The notes under the pieces are model-generated. The model was not told the DNA's origin. It ran no database searches and worked only from the letters and a program-made list of their open reading frames with translations. A program made the position numbers and the translations under genes. From Vibrio owensii CAIM 1854 = LMG 25443 (GTDB taxonomy: Bacteria; Pseudomonadota; Gammaproteobacteria; Enterobacterales; Vibrionaceae), in contig NZ_JPRD01000024.1 in assembly GCF_000817815.1 (NCBI RefSeq), forward strand, positions 50,498 to 114,497: DNA of 64,000 nt. The letters are read 5' to 3'. Shown here piece by piece: positions 10,518-21,809 of this stretch (the first letter of the stretch is position 1; the number at the start of each line of letters is the position of its first letter).

Positions 10518-11993
10518 TTAAAGTAGGCGTTTACGCTGACTTGAAGGGGCGATACCCAAGGATTCGCGATATTTCGCTATCGTTCGTCTCGCGACTTGAA
10601 TCCCTTGGTCAGCCAGAAGAGCAGCAATCTTGCTATCACTTAGTGGTTTAGCGGTATTCTCCGCTGCGACCAGTTTTTTGATAAGAGCACGAATTGCTGT
10701 GGACGAACATTCTCCACCATTGTCTGTACTAACATGGCTAGAGAAGAAGTACTTCAATTCAAAAATGCCACGTGGGGTATGCATAAACTTCTGTGTTGTT
10801 ACACGAGAGATTGTCGATTCATGCATGTCCACATCCAATGCTACATCGTTTAGTACCATTGGTTTCATGGCTTCTTCACCATACTCGAAGAAATCTTGTT
10901 GATGTTCAACAATACATCTTGCAACTTTGAGAAGCGTCTCGTTTCTGCTTTCTAGGCTCTTAATCAGCCATTTTGCCTCTTGCAAATTGCTGCGAATGTA
11001 CTGGCTATCCGCACTGTTGCCTTTGCCTAGTTGCGCATATTGTTGATTTACTTTTAGTTTCGGAATGCTGTCAGGGTTAATGGACACAGTCCACTTACCA
11101 TGATCTTTAAATACAGACACATCCGGAATGACGTATTCAGTGTCATCGGGTGTGATGCGGCTGCCTGGGCGAGGGTCAAGTTGTTGAATCAACTTCAATA
11201 CTTCACGCAGGTCAGCTTCTTTAAGCTTAGTCTCTTTGATAACAAGCTTGTAGTCGCGATTACCAAGGTGATCGATATGATCGCTAAGAATCATCTTTGC
11301 TTCAGCAAGCCACGGCGTGTCTTCAGGGAAAGTCGCAAGTTGCAGCAGTAGGCACTCTTGTAGATTGCGAGAAGCAACGCCAAGTGGGTCAAACTGCTGA
11401 ATACGCTTACGTACTGCTTCTACTTCATCCAATTCTACTTCTTCGTTGTCGAAGCTCTCGTGAATTTCTTCAGGAGAAAGGGTTAGGTAGCCGTAGTCGT
11501 CGATGGCATCGATGATCGCGAGGGCAATGGTGCGGTCGGTTTCACTGAAAGGCGTTAAATCTAGCTGCCACATAAGGTAATCATGCAGCGATTCGGTAGT
11601 TTCACCTTGGTAGACAGGCATGTCGTCATCAAGCGCTAGGCCTGTACTGCCCGTATTTGCGCTATAAACATCATCCCAAGTGGTATCGATTTCTAGCTCA
11701 GAGCTGATTTCTGATTTCTCAATTACATCTGAACTGTCTGGCAGATCGGGCTCTGAGGCATCGTTGGCTTCGTTCGCACTGTTATCAGCAGATTCAGACG
11801 CTGATTTGTCTTCACCGTTTGCTTGAGGTTCTTCGTGGCCTTCTTCAACTTCCAGTAGCGGGTTGGAGTCCAGTGCTTCTTGGATTTCTTGTTGAAGATC
11901 GAGCGTCGACAATTGCAACAAACGAATCGCTTGCTGCAGCTGCGGCGTCATGGCTAACTGTTGACCTAGCTTGAGTTGTAATGAAGGTTTCAT
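10518..11993 (-). CDS. rpoN: RNA polymerase sigma-54 factor
   Basis: A 491-residue sigma-54, which directs polymerase to -24/-12 promoters and needs enhancer-binding ATPases. The glutamine-rich region I is at residues 1-50 ([20 protein letters not shown]). An acidic Asp/Ser/Glu-rich region II spans about 60-120. The core-binding region follows, and the RpoN box [10 protein letters not shown] is at 468-477. It heads the rpoN-hpf-ptsN-rapZ-ptsO cluster and lies 50 bases downstream of lptB. In Vibrio it controls flagellar, nitrogen and quorum-sensing genes. Confidence 0.96.
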   Translation of the reverse strand: MKPSLQLKLGQQLAMTPQLQQAIRLLQLSTLDLQQEIQEALDSNPLLEVEEGHEEPQANGEDKSASESADNSANEANDASEPDLPDSSDVIEKSEISSELEIDTTWDDVYSANTGSTGLALDDDMPVYQGETTESLHDYLMWQLDLTPFSETDRTIALAIIDAIDDYGYLTLSPEEIHESFDNEEVELDEVEAVRKRIQQFDPLGVASRNLQECLLLQLATFPEDTPWLAEAKMILSDHIDHLGNRDYKLVIKETKLKEADLREVLKLIQQLDPRPGSRITPDDTEYVIPDVSVFKDHGKWTVSINPDSIPKLKVNQQYAQLGKGNSADSQYIRSNLQEAKWLIKSLESRNETLLKVARCIVEHQQDFFEYGEEAMKPMVLNDVALDVDMHESTISRVTTQKFMHTPRGIFELKYFFSSHVSTDNGGECSSTAIRALIKKLVAAENTAKPLSDSKIAALLADQGIQVARRTIAKYRESLGIAPSSQRKRLL

Positions 11994-12043
11994 TCAGTGT
12001 TACTTACCTTGTAATGCTCAGAATCTTACCGTTCCTAATGTAA

Positions 12044-12769
12044 TCATAGACGGAATTGTTCGCCGAGATAAACTTGTTTCACCTGCTCGTTATTGAGAAC
12101 TTCATCCGGAGTTCCCGATGCAATTAGGTGTCCTTGGCTTACGATATAGGCTTTTTCACAAACGTCCAAGGTTTCGCGAACGTTATGGTCAGTGATTAAC
12201 ACGCCAAGGCCGCGATCACGCAAGTGTTCAATGATTTTTTTGATGTCGTTAACCGAAATTGGGTCAACACCCGCGAACGGTTCATCCAACAAAATGAATT
12301 GAGGGTTAGCAGCCAGTGCTCGCGCAATCTCTACACGGCGGCGCTCACCACCTGATAGTGCCATACCCGCACTGGTGCGTATGTGCTGTATGTGGAATTC
12401 TTCCAACAAATCTTCAAGCTTATCTTGGCGTTCTTCTCGAGTAAGCTCTTGGCGAGTCTCTAAAACAGCCATAATGTTATCTTCCACCGACAGCTTACGG
12501 AAGATCGACGCTTCTTGTGGTAGGTAGCCAATACCCAAACGAGAGCGGCTGTGCATCGGAAGGATACTGATATCCTGATTGTCGATAGTAATGGTGCCTT
12601 CATCACGTGGCACCAAACCCACGATCATGTAAAACGATGTGGTTTTACCCGCACCGTTTGGCCCCAAAAGACCAACGATTTGGCCAGATTCTACTTCGAG
12701 ACTTACATCGGTAACGACCTTGCGCTTTTTGTAGCTCTTCGCAAGGTTCTTTGCGCTCAGTACTGCCAT
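12044..12769 (-). CDS. lptB: LptB, ATPase of the LPS export ABC transporter
   Basis: A 241-residue ABC ATPase that powers LPS extraction with LptF and LptG (both in this window at 35.3-37.5 kb). Walker A GPNGAGKT is at 36-43, the Q-loop YLPQEAS near 82-88, the signature LSGGE at 138-142, and Walker [10 protein letters not shown] is followed by the H-loop in ITDHNVRE. It begins one base after the lptA stop. Confidence 0.96.
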   Translation of the reverse strand: MAVLSAKNLAKSYKKRKVVTDVSLEVESGQIVGLLGPNGAGKTTSFYMIVGLVPRDEGTITIDNQDISILPMHSRSRLGIGYLPQEASIFRKLSVEDNIMAVLETRQELTREERQDKLEDLLEEFHIQHIRTSAGMALSGGERRRVEIARALAANPQFILLDEPFAGVDPISVNDIKKIIEHLRDRGLGVLITDHNVRETLDVCEKAYIVSQGHLIASGTPDEVLNNEQVKQVYLGEQFRL

Positions 12770-12770
12770 A

Positions 12771-13265
12771 TTAGTTCTCGATTTGGTTCGGTTGTAGGAT
12801 GGTGGTTACGCGCTCATCCTTCGAGCTGTCAGCGACAAGCTTCTGTTGACCAATTTGGTAACGGATCGACGAACCTTTGATGGTATTGCCGTCTTGTGCT
12901 AGTTGCGCTTGACCTTTCATGGTCAGTTCATCAGTAGAGATTCGGTAGTCTAACTCAGTTGCTTGACCACTGAGTGTTTTGCCATCGTCCATCAACTGAG
13001 AAAACTTCGCAGGTTTGCCAAAAGCTTGTATCTGCTTAATAGACTCAGTCTTAGGATCGCGAGTCACAACGATTCTGTCAGCATCGATATTGATGCTACC
13101 TTGCTTAAGCGACACATCACCTTTAAAGATCACCTGATTACTCTTCATGTCCACCTGTTGGGTGTCTGAATTGATGTAAACTGGCTGTTGAGTATCCGAC
13201 TTAAGTGCTAACGCTTGTGGCGCTGCTAAAACCAATGCCAATAGGCTAAGGTGTAACGGTTTCAT
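12771..13265 (-). CDS. lptA: LptA, periplasmic LPS transport bridge protein
   Basis: A periplasmic OstA-fold beta-jelly-roll protein that bridges LptC to LptD. I chose the ATG at 13265 because AAGG lies five bases upstream and the protein then opens with a clean signal peptide ([20 protein letters not shown]). An ATG six codons earlier is possible. The mature part has the OstA motifs ([14 protein letters not shown]). The gene overlaps the end of lptC by 20 bases, which suggests coupled translation. Confidence 0.92.
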   Translation of the reverse strand: MKPLHLSLLALVLAAPQALALKSDTQQPVYINSDTQQVDMKSNQVIFKGDVSLKQGSINIDADRIVVTRDPKTESIKQIQAFGKPAKFSQLMDDGKTLSGQATELDYRISTDELTMKGQAQLAQDGNTIKGSSIRYQIGQQKLVADSSKDERVTTILQPNQIEN

Positions 13266-13809
13266 ATCGACCTTGAACTTCATCAGTCAGAGTCGCAGTG
13301 TGAGCTTTTAAGTTGCCCTGCATTGCGCCTCCGGTAGTTTCAAATTGCGGTCCAACCAACATCACTTGTTGATCGGCTTTAAAATCACGATTGCTTAGAT
13401 TGATGACCAGTTTGTCTGTTGCCATGGTGTCGAAACTCGCATCAGGCAATAGATTCTGCATAAGTACTTTGTCGTACAAGGTCAGAATTTGGTCTTCATC
13501 TAGCACTGCTCTTGTTGCAGTAACTTTCCACTCCACAACGCTACCTTCGCGGTAAACCATAAGCGTTGGGCTTTTAAAAATCGTGTCTCCACTCTTGGCA
13601 TAATGATCCAAGTTAGTAGAACGGATGATGTAACTGCGGACACCATTTTCACCATAGGTGATGTTTTCTAGTCCAGTACCACTGAACATAGGCAGCTCTA
13701 AATTTGGTGCTACTTGGATATCTTCATTACCTTTTGGCGTGAGTAGGTAATAACCACACCAAGCGACAACAAAAACCAAGAGCAAATAAATAAGGCGAGT
13801 AAAACTCAT
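13246..13809 (-). CDS. lptC: LptC, inner-membrane LPS transport protein
   Basis: A 187-residue bitopic protein with one N-terminal membrane segment (about 5-25, LIYLLLVFVVAWCGYYLL) and a periplasmic OstA-like beta domain. It receives LPS from LptB2FG and hands it to LptA. The usual upstream gene kdsC is absent: only 90 noncoding bases separate lptC from kdsD. Confidence 0.92.
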   Translation of the reverse strand: MSFTRLIYLLLVFVVAWCGYYLLTPKGNEDIQVAPNLELPMFSGTGLENITYGENGVRSYIIRSTNLDHYAKSGDTIFKSPTLMVYREGSVVEWKVTATRAVLDEDQILTLYDKVLMQNLLPDASFDTMATDKLVINLSNRDFKADQQVMLVGPQFETTGGAMQGNLKAHTATLTDEVQGRYETVTP

Positions 13810-13890
13810 AAAATAAAGGCCTTTATCTTAGCTCAGTACTTCCCTGACCATTGCCTTAATCTGTTAAATCAATTCGTTAAGTCTTTTGGG

Positions 13891-13911
13891 GGCGTGATCT
13901 TACATCACGCC
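13891..13911 (-). other. Stem-loop over the kdsD stop codon
   Basis: GGCGTGAT (13891-13898) and ATCACGCC (13904-13911) pair across five bases that hold the kdsD stop codon. No T-run follows on the minus strand, so it is not a standard terminator. It may attenuate or protect mRNA between kdsD and lptC. Confidence 0.5.
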
Positions 13912-14871
13912 TGCTTTAAGTAAATCATGCATATTCAGTGCGCCAACAATTTTATTGTCATCGCACAAGATCAGAGCATTGATGTTCTTGTCTTGCATTA
14001 AGTTTAGCCCTTCCACTGCCAGCATTTCTGGGTGCGCGGTGGTAGGGTTCTTCGTCATTACGTCACCGATCGCTGTGGTATGGATATCAATACGTTTGTC
14101 CAGAGTACGGCGCAAATCACCATCGGTGAATATACCAAGCATAGCATCGTGCTCATCGACAATAGCGGTCATACCCAAGCCTTTTTCAGAAATCTCGAGT
14201 AAGGCGTCACGAATCAGAGCATCCGGTGATACTTTTGGTAGTGCATTACCGAAGTGCATTATATCAGACAGTTTAAGCAGCAATTTTCTTCCCAGTGCAC
14301 CGCCAGGATGTGACAAGGCAAAGTCTTCTGCTGAAAAACCACGAGCTTGCAATAGCGCAACCGCAAGGGCATCGCCCATTACTAACGTCGCTGTTGTGCT
14401 GCTTGTCGGAGCAAGGCCCAGCGGACAAGCTTCTTTAGGGACTGTAATTTGCAAATGCAGATCGGACAGTTTCGCCATATTTGATTCTGGCTTGCCTGTC
14501 ATACTGATGATTTTGATGTTCAGGCGTTTCAAAACTGGGAATAGAGACAAAATCTCATGAGACTCTCCCGAGTTTGAAATCGCAATAACAATATCACCCG
14601 CGCTGATCATGCCTAGGTCACCATGCGCAGCTTCGCCAGGGTGAACGAAAAATGCCGAAGTGCCAGTGCTCGCAAGGGTCGCAGCAATTTTATTGCCGAT
14701 ATGACCTGATTTGCCCATGCCCATTACGACAACTTTGCCGTTATTGGAAAGAATCAATTCGCAAGCTTGTTCAAACTGCGCGTCAAAGTATTGGTCAAGT
14801 TGTTGTAAGGCCGTTACTTCGATATCGAGAACTTGTTTAGCAGCAGCGCGAAAATCAAATTGAGTGGACAT
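13900..14871 (-). CDS. kdsD: KdsD, arabinose-5-phosphate isomerase
   Basis: Converts ribulose 5-phosphate to arabinose 5-phosphate, the first step of Kdo synthesis. The 323 residues comprise an N-terminal SIS domain (about 40-175, with GMGKSGHIGNKIAATLAS and ISNSGES) and two C-terminal CBS domains (about 205-323). This is the usual KdsD size. It is downstream of yrbG on the minus strand, as in E. coli, but the next enzyme gene kdsC does not follow. The alternative GutQ/KpsF paralogue is unlikely given this context. Confidence 0.93.
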   Translation of the reverse strand: MSTQFDFRAAAKQVLDIEVTALQQLDQYFDAQFEQACELILSNNGKVVVMGMGKSGHIGNKIAATLASTGTSAFFVHPGEAAHGDLGMISAGDIVIAISNSGESHEILSLFPVLKRLNIKIISMTGKPESNMAKLSDLHLQITVPKEACPLGLAPTSSTTATLVMGDALAVALLQARGFSAEDFALSHPGGALGRKLLLKLSDIMHFGNALPKVSPDALIRDALLEISEKGLGMTAIVDEHDAMLGIFTDGDLRRTLDKRIDIHTTAIGDVMTKNPTTAHPEMLAVEGLNLMQDKNINALILCDDNKIVGALNMHDLLKAGVM

Positions 14872-14906
14872 ATCAGTGCTCCAATTTGTCTTTACTTATT
14901 ATGTTA

Positions 14907-15872
14907 TTAAGCGGCCATGTTTGCGAATAGGTACACTTGGTAAGCCAAGAAACACACAAACAGGATGCCACCTTCAAGGCGGTTAATGCTGCGTGATTTA
15001 CCAAGACACATCGCTACCAAGAGTAGAGATACACCTAGCATCACCCAGAAGTCACGACCCATTGCGTACTCGCTCAAGGTTGAAGGGTTAATGATGCCTG
15101 GTAGGCCCATTACCGCAAGAATATTGAATACGTTTGAGCCGATGATGTTACCTACAGCCATGTCGTCTTCGCCTTTTAGAACGCCAGCAAGAGAAGCTGC
15201 CAGCTCAGGAAGACTTGTACCAATGGCAATGATGGTTAGGCCGATAACGAGATCACTCATGCCGAAGTACTTAGCAATAACCACGGCGTTATCAACCAGC
15301 ATGCTTGCTGCCAAAGGAAGCAGTATCAAGCCAATCACTACCCACATAACGGCTTTTGAGTTGCTCACACCGTCTGGAACTTCAGACTCTTGCTCATCAA
15401 CGAAAGCATCGCCTGCTTTTTGTTCTTTGCGGCTGATTTGCAGCATGGCAAATAAGAAGCCACCAAACAAAACAAACAGCAGTACACCTTCGTAGAAACC
15501 TAGATGACTGTCCCAAAGTAAAATACCCGCTAGAACCGTCACTGCTATCATCAAAGGCAACTCACGACGAATAACGGCAGAACTGATAGAAAGCGGTTTA
15601 ATTAGGGCTGTAATACCTAGGATCAGGGCGATGTTGGCAATGTTTGAACCCAGAACGTTACCTACAGCAGTGTCGGTTTTGCCATCCCATGCTGCGGTTG
15701 CAGAAACCATCATTTCTGGTGCCGAAGAGCCCATTGCTAGAATGGTCATACCGATCACTAGAGGTGAAATACCGACGTTGCGGGCCAGAGCGGCAGAACC
15801 AAAAACAAGTTTATCTGCACTCCAAACAAGTAAAACAAGACCGACGATAAGCAACGCTACGGCTTCGAGCAT
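14907..15872 (-). CDS. yrbG: YrbG-type calcium/sodium antiporter
   Basis: A 321-residue member of the Ca2+:cation antiporter family with about ten membrane segments in two inverted halves. Each half carries the alpha-repeat signature: IGMTILAMGSSAPEMMVS with VLGSNIANI, and IGLTIIAIGTSLPELAAS with IIGSNVFNI. I chose the ATG at 15872 because the upstream extension is Phe/Tyr-rich and not family-like, while TAGGAA precedes this start. It heads the yrbG-kdsD-lptCAB strand and is divergent from mlaF, the standard arrangement. Confidence 0.92.
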   Translation of the reverse strand: MLEAVALLIVGLVLLVWSADKLVFGSAALARNVGISPLVIGMTILAMGSSAPEMMVSATAAWDGKTDTAVGNVLGSNIANIALILGITALIKPLSISSAVIRRELPLMIAVTVLAGILLWDSHLGFYEGVLLFVLFGGFLFAMLQISRKEQKAGDAFVDEQESEVPDGVSNSKAVMWVVIGLILLPLAASMLVDNAVVIAKYFGMSDLVIGLTIIAIGTSLPELAASLAGVLKGEDDMAVGNIIGSNVFNILAVMGLPGIINPSTLSEYAMGRDFWVMLGVSLLLVAMCLGKSRSINRLEGGILFVCFLAYQVYLFANMAA

Positions 15873-16271
15873 GATGATTCCTAAGTAATAAAATAAGTGA
15901 AATGAGTAACCGCTAATTTTGACCTTTTGCGGCCAAAAATGGAAGATAAACAACAAATAAATTAAAGGTTAGTAACGAAATTGTGTTTAATTGTTGCTCA
16001 TATACGCGTCGTTCAGAATACGGTTAATCTGGCATGGGATATAAACACCTTCCTGTCATTTCGTCATAATTTATGAAGAATTGCTTGAATTTCGCGGGCT
16101 TTATTTAATTGAACAGTGCTTTTAATTAACGTTCAATGTGCTTATGATTGCAGCCTAATAAGTGTACCGAAGTCACTTTAGGATATTCTCGACGTAATAT
16201 CTTGAAAACAATCGGGGTTGAGTTGGATTGCAACTCTGTGAGAACCGCTCACAAACAGTAGAAGAGATAGT
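15873..16271. promoter_or_regulatory. Divergent intergenic region between yrbG and mlaF
   Basis: About 400 AT-rich bases without a supported gene. It must hold the promoters of both divergent operons. I see no well-matched -35/-10 pair or named operator, apart from several AT-rich stretches and a short dyad at 15929-15945. Confidence 0.5.
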
Positions 16272-17075
16272 ATGTCGAACAACGATTTAGTTACCGTTAA
16301 CAATCTCACTTTTTCACGCGGCGAACGCAAGATCTTCGATGGTGTTGATTTGTATGTGCCAAAAGGAAAAGTGACCGCCATTATGGGGCCGTCAGGGATT
16401 GGTAAAACGACACTGCTGCGCCTGATCGGCGGGCAGCTTTATCCTGAGCAAGGAGAGATCTGGTTTGATGGCGACAATATCCCATCACTATCTCGTAAAA
16501 AGCTTTACCACGCGCGAAAGAATATGAGCATGTTATTTCAGTCGGGCGCTTTGTTTACTGACTTGAACGTGTTCGACAACGTGGCGTTTCCTTTACGTGA
16601 ACACACGGAACTTTCTGAAGAATTCATCCGTACCATGGTGCTGCTAAAGCTTGAAGCCGTTGGCTTACGTGGTGCGGCAAAGCTGATGCCTAGCGAATTA
16701 TCTGGCGGTATGGCTCGACGTGCTGCGTTAGCGCGTGCAATTGCACTTGATCCAGACCTCATCATGTACGATGAGCCGTTTGTTGGGCAGGACCCAATCA
16801 CCATGGGTGTGCTGGTTGAATTGATCAGTAATTTGAATCGAGCACTGGGTTTGACTTCAATTGTTGTTTCTCACGACGTTCCTGAAGTGATGAGTATTGC
16901 CGATTGGGTTTACTTGATGGCTGATGGCAAAATCATTGCGTTTGGTACGCCGCAAGAACTGAGAGATAACCCTGATCCTCGCGTGCAGCAATTCTTAAAA
17001 GGTGAAGCTGATGGGCCAGTGCCTTTCCGCTTCCCTGCTCAAAGTATCGAAAAGGACTTATTTGATGGCCGATAG
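16272..17075 (+). CDS. mlaF: MlaF, ATPase of the Mla phospholipid ABC transporter
   Basis: A 267-residue ABC ATPase of the MlaFEDB inner-membrane complex, which moves phospholipids between the outer and inner membranes to keep outer-membrane asymmetry. Walker A GPSGIGKT is at 39-46, the signature [15 protein letters not shown] is near 145, and Walker [14 protein letters not shown] is near 163. It is first in mlaFEDCB and overlaps mlaE by 11 bases. Confidence 0.95.
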   Translation: MSNNDLVTVNNLTFSRGERKIFDGVDLYVPKGKVTAIMGPSGIGKTTLLRLIGGQLYPEQGEIWFDGDNIPSLSRKKLYHARKNMSMLFQSGALFTDLNVFDNVAFPLREHTELSEEFIRTMVLLKLEAVGLRGAAKLMPSELSGGMARRAALARAIALDPDLIMYDEPFVGQDPITMGVLVELISNLNRALGLTSIVVSHDVPEVMSIADWVYLMADGKIIAFGTPQELRDNPDPRVQQFLKGEADGPVPFRFPAQSIEKDLFDGR

Positions 17076-17856
17076 CTTTATTCAATTTGTCGCTTCTTTA
17101 GGAAGACGCACGCTCGCCATCTGTGAAGCGTTTGGTCGCGCGACTTTAATGCTCATTGGCGCCTTGGTGACTCGACCTCAGCCAATAAAAAACTTTCCGT
17201 TACTGATTAAACAGCTTTACTCGGTTGGCGTACAGTCATTGGCGATTATCGTCGTTTCGGGTTTGTTTATCGGTATGGTGCTTAGTCTGCAAGGTTATGT
17301 TGTGCTGGTGGACTATGGTGCAGAGGGTAGCCTTGGTCAAATGGTGGCTCTATCGTTGCTACGTGAACTTGGCCCTGTTGTTACGGCGCTTTTGTTTGCT
17401 GGCCGTGCTGGCTCTGCTCTGACAGCAGAAATCGGACTCATGAAAGCAACGGAGCAGCTTTCTAGTATGGAAATGATGGCCGTCGATCCACTAAAACGTG
17501 TTATCGCACCGCGTTTTTGGGCTGGTGTCATCTCAATGCCTCTATTGGCTATGATCTTTATGGCGGTTGGCATTTGGGGAGCTCAGATTGTCGGTGTGGA
17601 TTGGAAAGGCGTAGACCACGGTAGCTTTTGGGCTGCGATGCAATCTTCGGTTGAATTAGGTCAAGATATCGGTAACAGCATGATCAAATGTATTGTGTTC
17701 GCGATTACCGTTACTTGGATCGCTCTATTTAATGGCTATGACGCTATTCCAACTTCGGAAGGGATCAGCCGAGCAACGACGCGCACTGTTGTGCATTCTT
17801 CTTTAGCAGTACTGGGACTAGACTTTGTACTGACCGCATTGATGTTTGGGAATTAA
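17065..17856 (+). CDS. mlaE: MlaE, permease of the Mla phospholipid transporter
   Basis: A 263-residue membrane permease with five to six hydrophobic segments and the MlaE family motif around LREELGP-like [20 protein letters not shown]. The ATG at 17065 gives the expected length (E. coli 260) and overlaps mlaF by 11 bases. An in-frame start 21 codons earlier would lie deep inside mlaF and is less likely. Confidence 0.95.
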   Translation: MADSFIQFVASLGRRTLAICEAFGRATLMLIGALVTRPQPIKNFPLLIKQLYSVGVQSLAIIVVSGLFIGMVLSLQGYVVLVDYGAEGSLGQMVALSLLRELGPVVTALLFAGRAGSALTAEIGLMKATEQLSSMEMMAVDPLKRVIAPRFWAGVISMPLLAMIFMAVGIWGAQIVGVDWKGVDHGSFWAAMQSSVELGQDIGNSMIKCIVFAITVTWIALFNGYDAIPTSEGISRATTRTVVHSSLAVLGLDFVLTALMFGN

Positions 17857-17858
17857 TC

Positions 17859-18356
17859 ATGCAACAAACACGTAAAACAGAATTATGGGTTGGCAGCTTT
17901 GTATTAGCAGGAATTTGCGCGATTCTTGTGATGATTTTTCAGGTTGCTGACGTAAAAAGCATTGGCTCTGGCAATACTTACACCCTGAAAGCCGAGTTCG
18001 ATAATATTGGTAGTTTGAAAGTTCGCTCTCCAGTGAAAGTTGGTGGCGTTGTTATCGGTCGTGTAAGTAACATTACACTTAACCCTGATAGCCTATTACC
18101 GGTCGTGAGCTTGTCGATTAACAGCCAGTACAACCAGTTCCCTGAAACTTCTAGTGTGCAAATTTTGACATCAGGATTGATTGGTGAGCAGTACATTGGC
18201 TTGGTTCCGGGCTTTGTTTTTGACGATGAAGAAATGCTTGTTGATGGTGATACCATTGAAGACACTAAATCTGCATTAGTATTAGAAGACCTGATTGGTC
18301 AGGTACTGTACAGCATTGGTGGCTCAGGCGATTCTGGTGACACGAGTAAGGAATAA
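17859..18356 (+). CDS. mlaD: MlaD, MCE-domain substrate-binding subunit
   Basis: A 165-residue periplasmic protein anchored by one N-terminal membrane segment (about 8-28), followed by a single MCE domain (about 38-120, with YTLKAEFDNIGSLKVRSPVKVGGVVIGRV). In MlaFEDB it forms a hexameric ring that holds lipid. It starts two bases after mlaE. Confidence 0.95.
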   Translation: MQQTRKTELWVGSFVLAGICAILVMIFQVADVKSIGSGNTYTLKAEFDNIGSLKVRSPVKVGGVVIGRVSNITLNPDSLLPVVSLSINSQYNQFPETSSVQILTSGLIGEQYIGLVPGFVFDDEEMLVDGDTIEDTKSALVLEDLIGQVLYSIGGSGDSGDTSKE

Positions 18357-18359
18357 CCC

Positions 18360-18998
18360 ATGTTTTCTAGACTATTACTTTCATTCGTAGCGGCGTTTAC
18401 TGCTTTTGGTGCAGTGGCAGCTGAAGTAGATAAAACTCAGCCATATTCAATGATGAAGCAGGTTGCTGAAGTGACGTTTGAGCGTCTGAAAAACGAGCAA
18501 CCGCAAATCAAACAAGATCCAAACTTGCTCAAAACCATTGTTGAAGAAGAGCTGATGCCTTACGTCAACGATCGCTATGCAGCATTGAAACTGCTTGGTC
18601 CAAACTTGAAAGGGGCGAAGCGTGAAGATGTGGGTGAATTCATCACAGCATTCCGTGCTTATTTGGTGACTTCATACGCGCAAGTGTTAACACAGTACAC
18701 GGATCAACAAATTGAATTTGGCCCTGAGCCAAAGCTGGACCCTTCTAAGCGCATTACGAGCATCAAAGTTGATATCATTGACGCGCCGCGTCCAAATATC
18801 AAACTTGAGTTCAAACTGCGTAAAGATAAGAAAACCGGTGAATGGTTAGCATTCGACATGGTTGCAGAAGGTATTAGCTTACTATCGAGCAAGCAATCAG
18901 AGTGGAATACTCAGATTCGCCAAGACGGTATTCTTGCGGTCGCAAAAGATTTAGAGAAACTGGCAGCACAGCCAATTCGCTTCGAGGCAGCAAAGTAA
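18360..18998 (+). CDS. mlaC: MlaC, periplasmic phospholipid shuttle
   Basis: A 212-residue secreted protein with an N-terminal signal peptide (MFSRLLLSFVAAFTAFGAVAA) and an MlaC/Ttg2D domain. It carries phospholipid between the outer-membrane MlaA complex and MlaD. The gene starts three bases after mlaD, and its stop overlaps the mlaB start by one base. Confidence 0.94.
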   Translation: MFSRLLLSFVAAFTAFGAVAAEVDKTQPYSMMKQVAEVTFERLKNEQPQIKQDPNLLKTIVEEELMPYVNDRYAALKLLGPNLKGAKREDVGEFITAFRAYLVTSYAQVLTQYTDQQIEFGPEPKLDPSKRITSIKVDIIDAPRPNIKLEFKLRKDKKTGEWLAFDMVAEGISLLSSKQSEWNTQIRQDGILAVAKDLEKLAAQPIRFEAAK

Positions 18999-19318
18999 TG
19001 GCGCAGTCTCATTCTCAGTGGCATTTACAAACAGACATTCTTAAGCTTACAGGGGCGCTGGATCGCGATACAGTGCCCGCATTGTGGGCGGTGGCACAGC
19101 AATGGCAACCTTCTCAAACCGAGCTAGAATGCTCGCTCCAAGAGATTGAACGCATTGACTCTGCGGGAATGGTGATGTTAATCCACTTATTAGAGCATGC
19201 AAAAAAGCAAAACTGTCATATAATGCTCAGTTTCGTGCCGGCGCAATTGCGCACTTTGTTTCAGCTGAGCAACGTTGAATCTTTAGTGGCCAAACATATA
19301 CAGAATTATCAGGGGTAA
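18998..19318 (+). CDS. mlaB: MlaB, STAS-domain subunit of the Mla transporter
   Basis: A 106-residue cytosolic STAS-domain protein that binds MlaF and stabilises the transporter. The ATG at 18998 shares one base with the mlaC stop, which implies coupled translation. The STAS core is visible as LECSLQEIERIDSAGMVMLI. Confidence 0.92.
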   Translation: MAQSHSQWHLQTDILKLTGALDRDTVPALWAVAQQWQPSQTELECSLQEIERIDSAGMVMLIHLLEHAKKQNCHIMLSFVPAQLRTLFQLSNVESLVAKHIQNYQG

Positions 19319-19321
19319 ATT

Positions 19322-19576
19322 GTGGATAGCGCAAAAGTACAACAGTTACTAGAAGAAGCACTAAACCTTCAAGAAGTGCATGTAAAAGGTGAAGGTAGCC
19401 ACTATGAGGTGGTTGCTGTTGATGCTTGTTTCGATGGAATGAGCCGCGTTAAGAAGCAGCAGTTAATTTACGGTCCTCTGATGGATTACATCCAGCGTAA
19501 CGACATTCACGCGCTATCGATCAAAGCGTTCACTCCAGAAGAGTGGGCTCGTGATAAGAAGCTAATGTCGCTTTAA
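19322..19576 (+). CDS. ibaG: IbaG (YrbA), BolA-family protein
   Basis: An 84-residue BolA-like protein that partners monothiol glutaredoxin in iron-sulphur handling and acid stress. It starts with GTG three bases after mlaB. The BolA fold signature includes [22 protein letters not shown] and the C-terminal [14 protein letters not shown]. It lies between mlaB and murA, as in E. coli. Confidence 0.93.
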   Translation: MDSAKVQQLLEEALNLQEVHVKGEGSHYEVVAVDACFDGMSRVKKQQLIYGPLMDYIQRNDIHALSIKAFTPEEWARDKKLMSL

Positions 19577-20851
<1,275 letters not shown>

Positions 20852-20878
20852 ACTGCATCGCAGTTGACCTAGATATAA

Positions 20879-20911
20879 AGAGAGCCGAAACTCAGGTTTC
20901 GGCTTTTTTAT
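20879..20911 (+). terminator. Terminator after murA
   Basis: AGCCGAAAC and GTTTCGGCT form a 9-bp stem with a four-base loop, followed by six T. Confidence 0.88.
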
Positions 20912-20998
20912 ATCGCGCTTTCTGTCATAGTTCATGACTATGTTCAAAGAGACAATAATAGCTGTAGCTGGCGCAAAGCCGGTTCCTGGAGAACAACA

Positions 20999-21724
20999 AT
21001 GATTGCACTGTTACGTGTATTTGCTGTCGCAATTTTCGCAATTGTGATGTTTATTGGTGGTTGTGGTTACTGCCTACTAAGCCCTCGAAACCCTAAGCAC
21101 GTGTTCACCTTTGGTCGTCTATTCGGCAAGATGTCGCGCGTATTTGGTATCAAGCTTGAGCTGCGTCTTCCGGAAGATGCGTACTCTCGCGGTCAGCATG
21201 TTTACATTGCTAACCACCAAAACAATTGGGACCTTTTCACTGTCTCTTCTGCAGTAACACCAAAAGTGGTAACAGTAGGTAAAAAGAGCCTAGCGTGGAT
21301 GCCGTTGTTTGGTCAGCTTTACTGGCTAACAGGTAACATCTTGATTGACCGTGCAAACAGCTCTAAAGCAAAAGGCACTATCGACCAAGTCGTGGACAGC
21401 ATCAAAAACAGTGATGTTTCAGTATGGATGTTCCCAGAAGGTACGCGCTCACGTGGCCGTGGCTTACTGCCATTCAAGACTGGTGCATTCCATGCCGCTA
21501 TCGGTGCAGAAGTGCCAATCATTCCAATCGTGTGCAGTTCGACAGACCATATCAAATTCAACCGCTGGAACAATGGTCATGTGATCATTGAGATGCTGCC
21601 ACCAGTTAGCTCTGAAGGTTACGGTAAAGAAGGCGTACGTGAGCTAGCGAATATTTGCCGCGAGCAAATGAAAGAGAAGTTGGCTGAGTTGGATGAAGAA
21701 GTGAAACAGCGCAACGCTGCTTAA
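20999..21724 (+). CDS. plsC: PlsC, 1-acyl-sn-glycerol-3-phosphate acyltransferase
   Basis: Makes phosphatidic acid from lysophosphatidic acid at the inner membrane. The 241 residues begin with a membrane segment (about 5-28). The acyltransferase motif H(x4)D is NHQNNWD (His73, Asp78), and FPEGTRSRG is near 143-151. It is monocistronic, with its own upstream region and a bidirectional terminator shared with ridA. Confidence 0.92.
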   Translation: MIALLRVFAVAIFAIVMFIGGCGYCLLSPRNPKHVFTFGRLFGKMSRVFGIKLELRLPEDAYSRGQHVYIANHQNNWDLFTVSSAVTPKVVTVGKKSLAWMPLFGQLYWLTGNILIDRANSSKAKGTIDQVVDSIKNSDVSVWMFPEGTRSRGRGLLPFKTGAFHAAIGAEVPIIPIVCSSTDHIKFNRWNNGHVIIEMLPPVSSEGYGKEGVRELANICREQMKEKLAELDEEVKQRNAA

Positions 21725-21753
21725 GTTTTACTGCGATATCATTACAAAAAGAC

Positions 21754-21790
21754 AATAAAAAACGGGTAGCCTGAGCTACCCGTTTTTTTA
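21754..21790. terminator. Bidirectional terminator between plsC and ridA
   Basis: ACGGGTAGC (21762-21770) and GCTACCCGT (21775-21783) form a 9-bp stem, with A-rich sequence on the left and seven T on the right. Confidence 0.88.
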
Positions 21791-21809
21791 TGCTTGTCAG
21801 CAAATGCAA

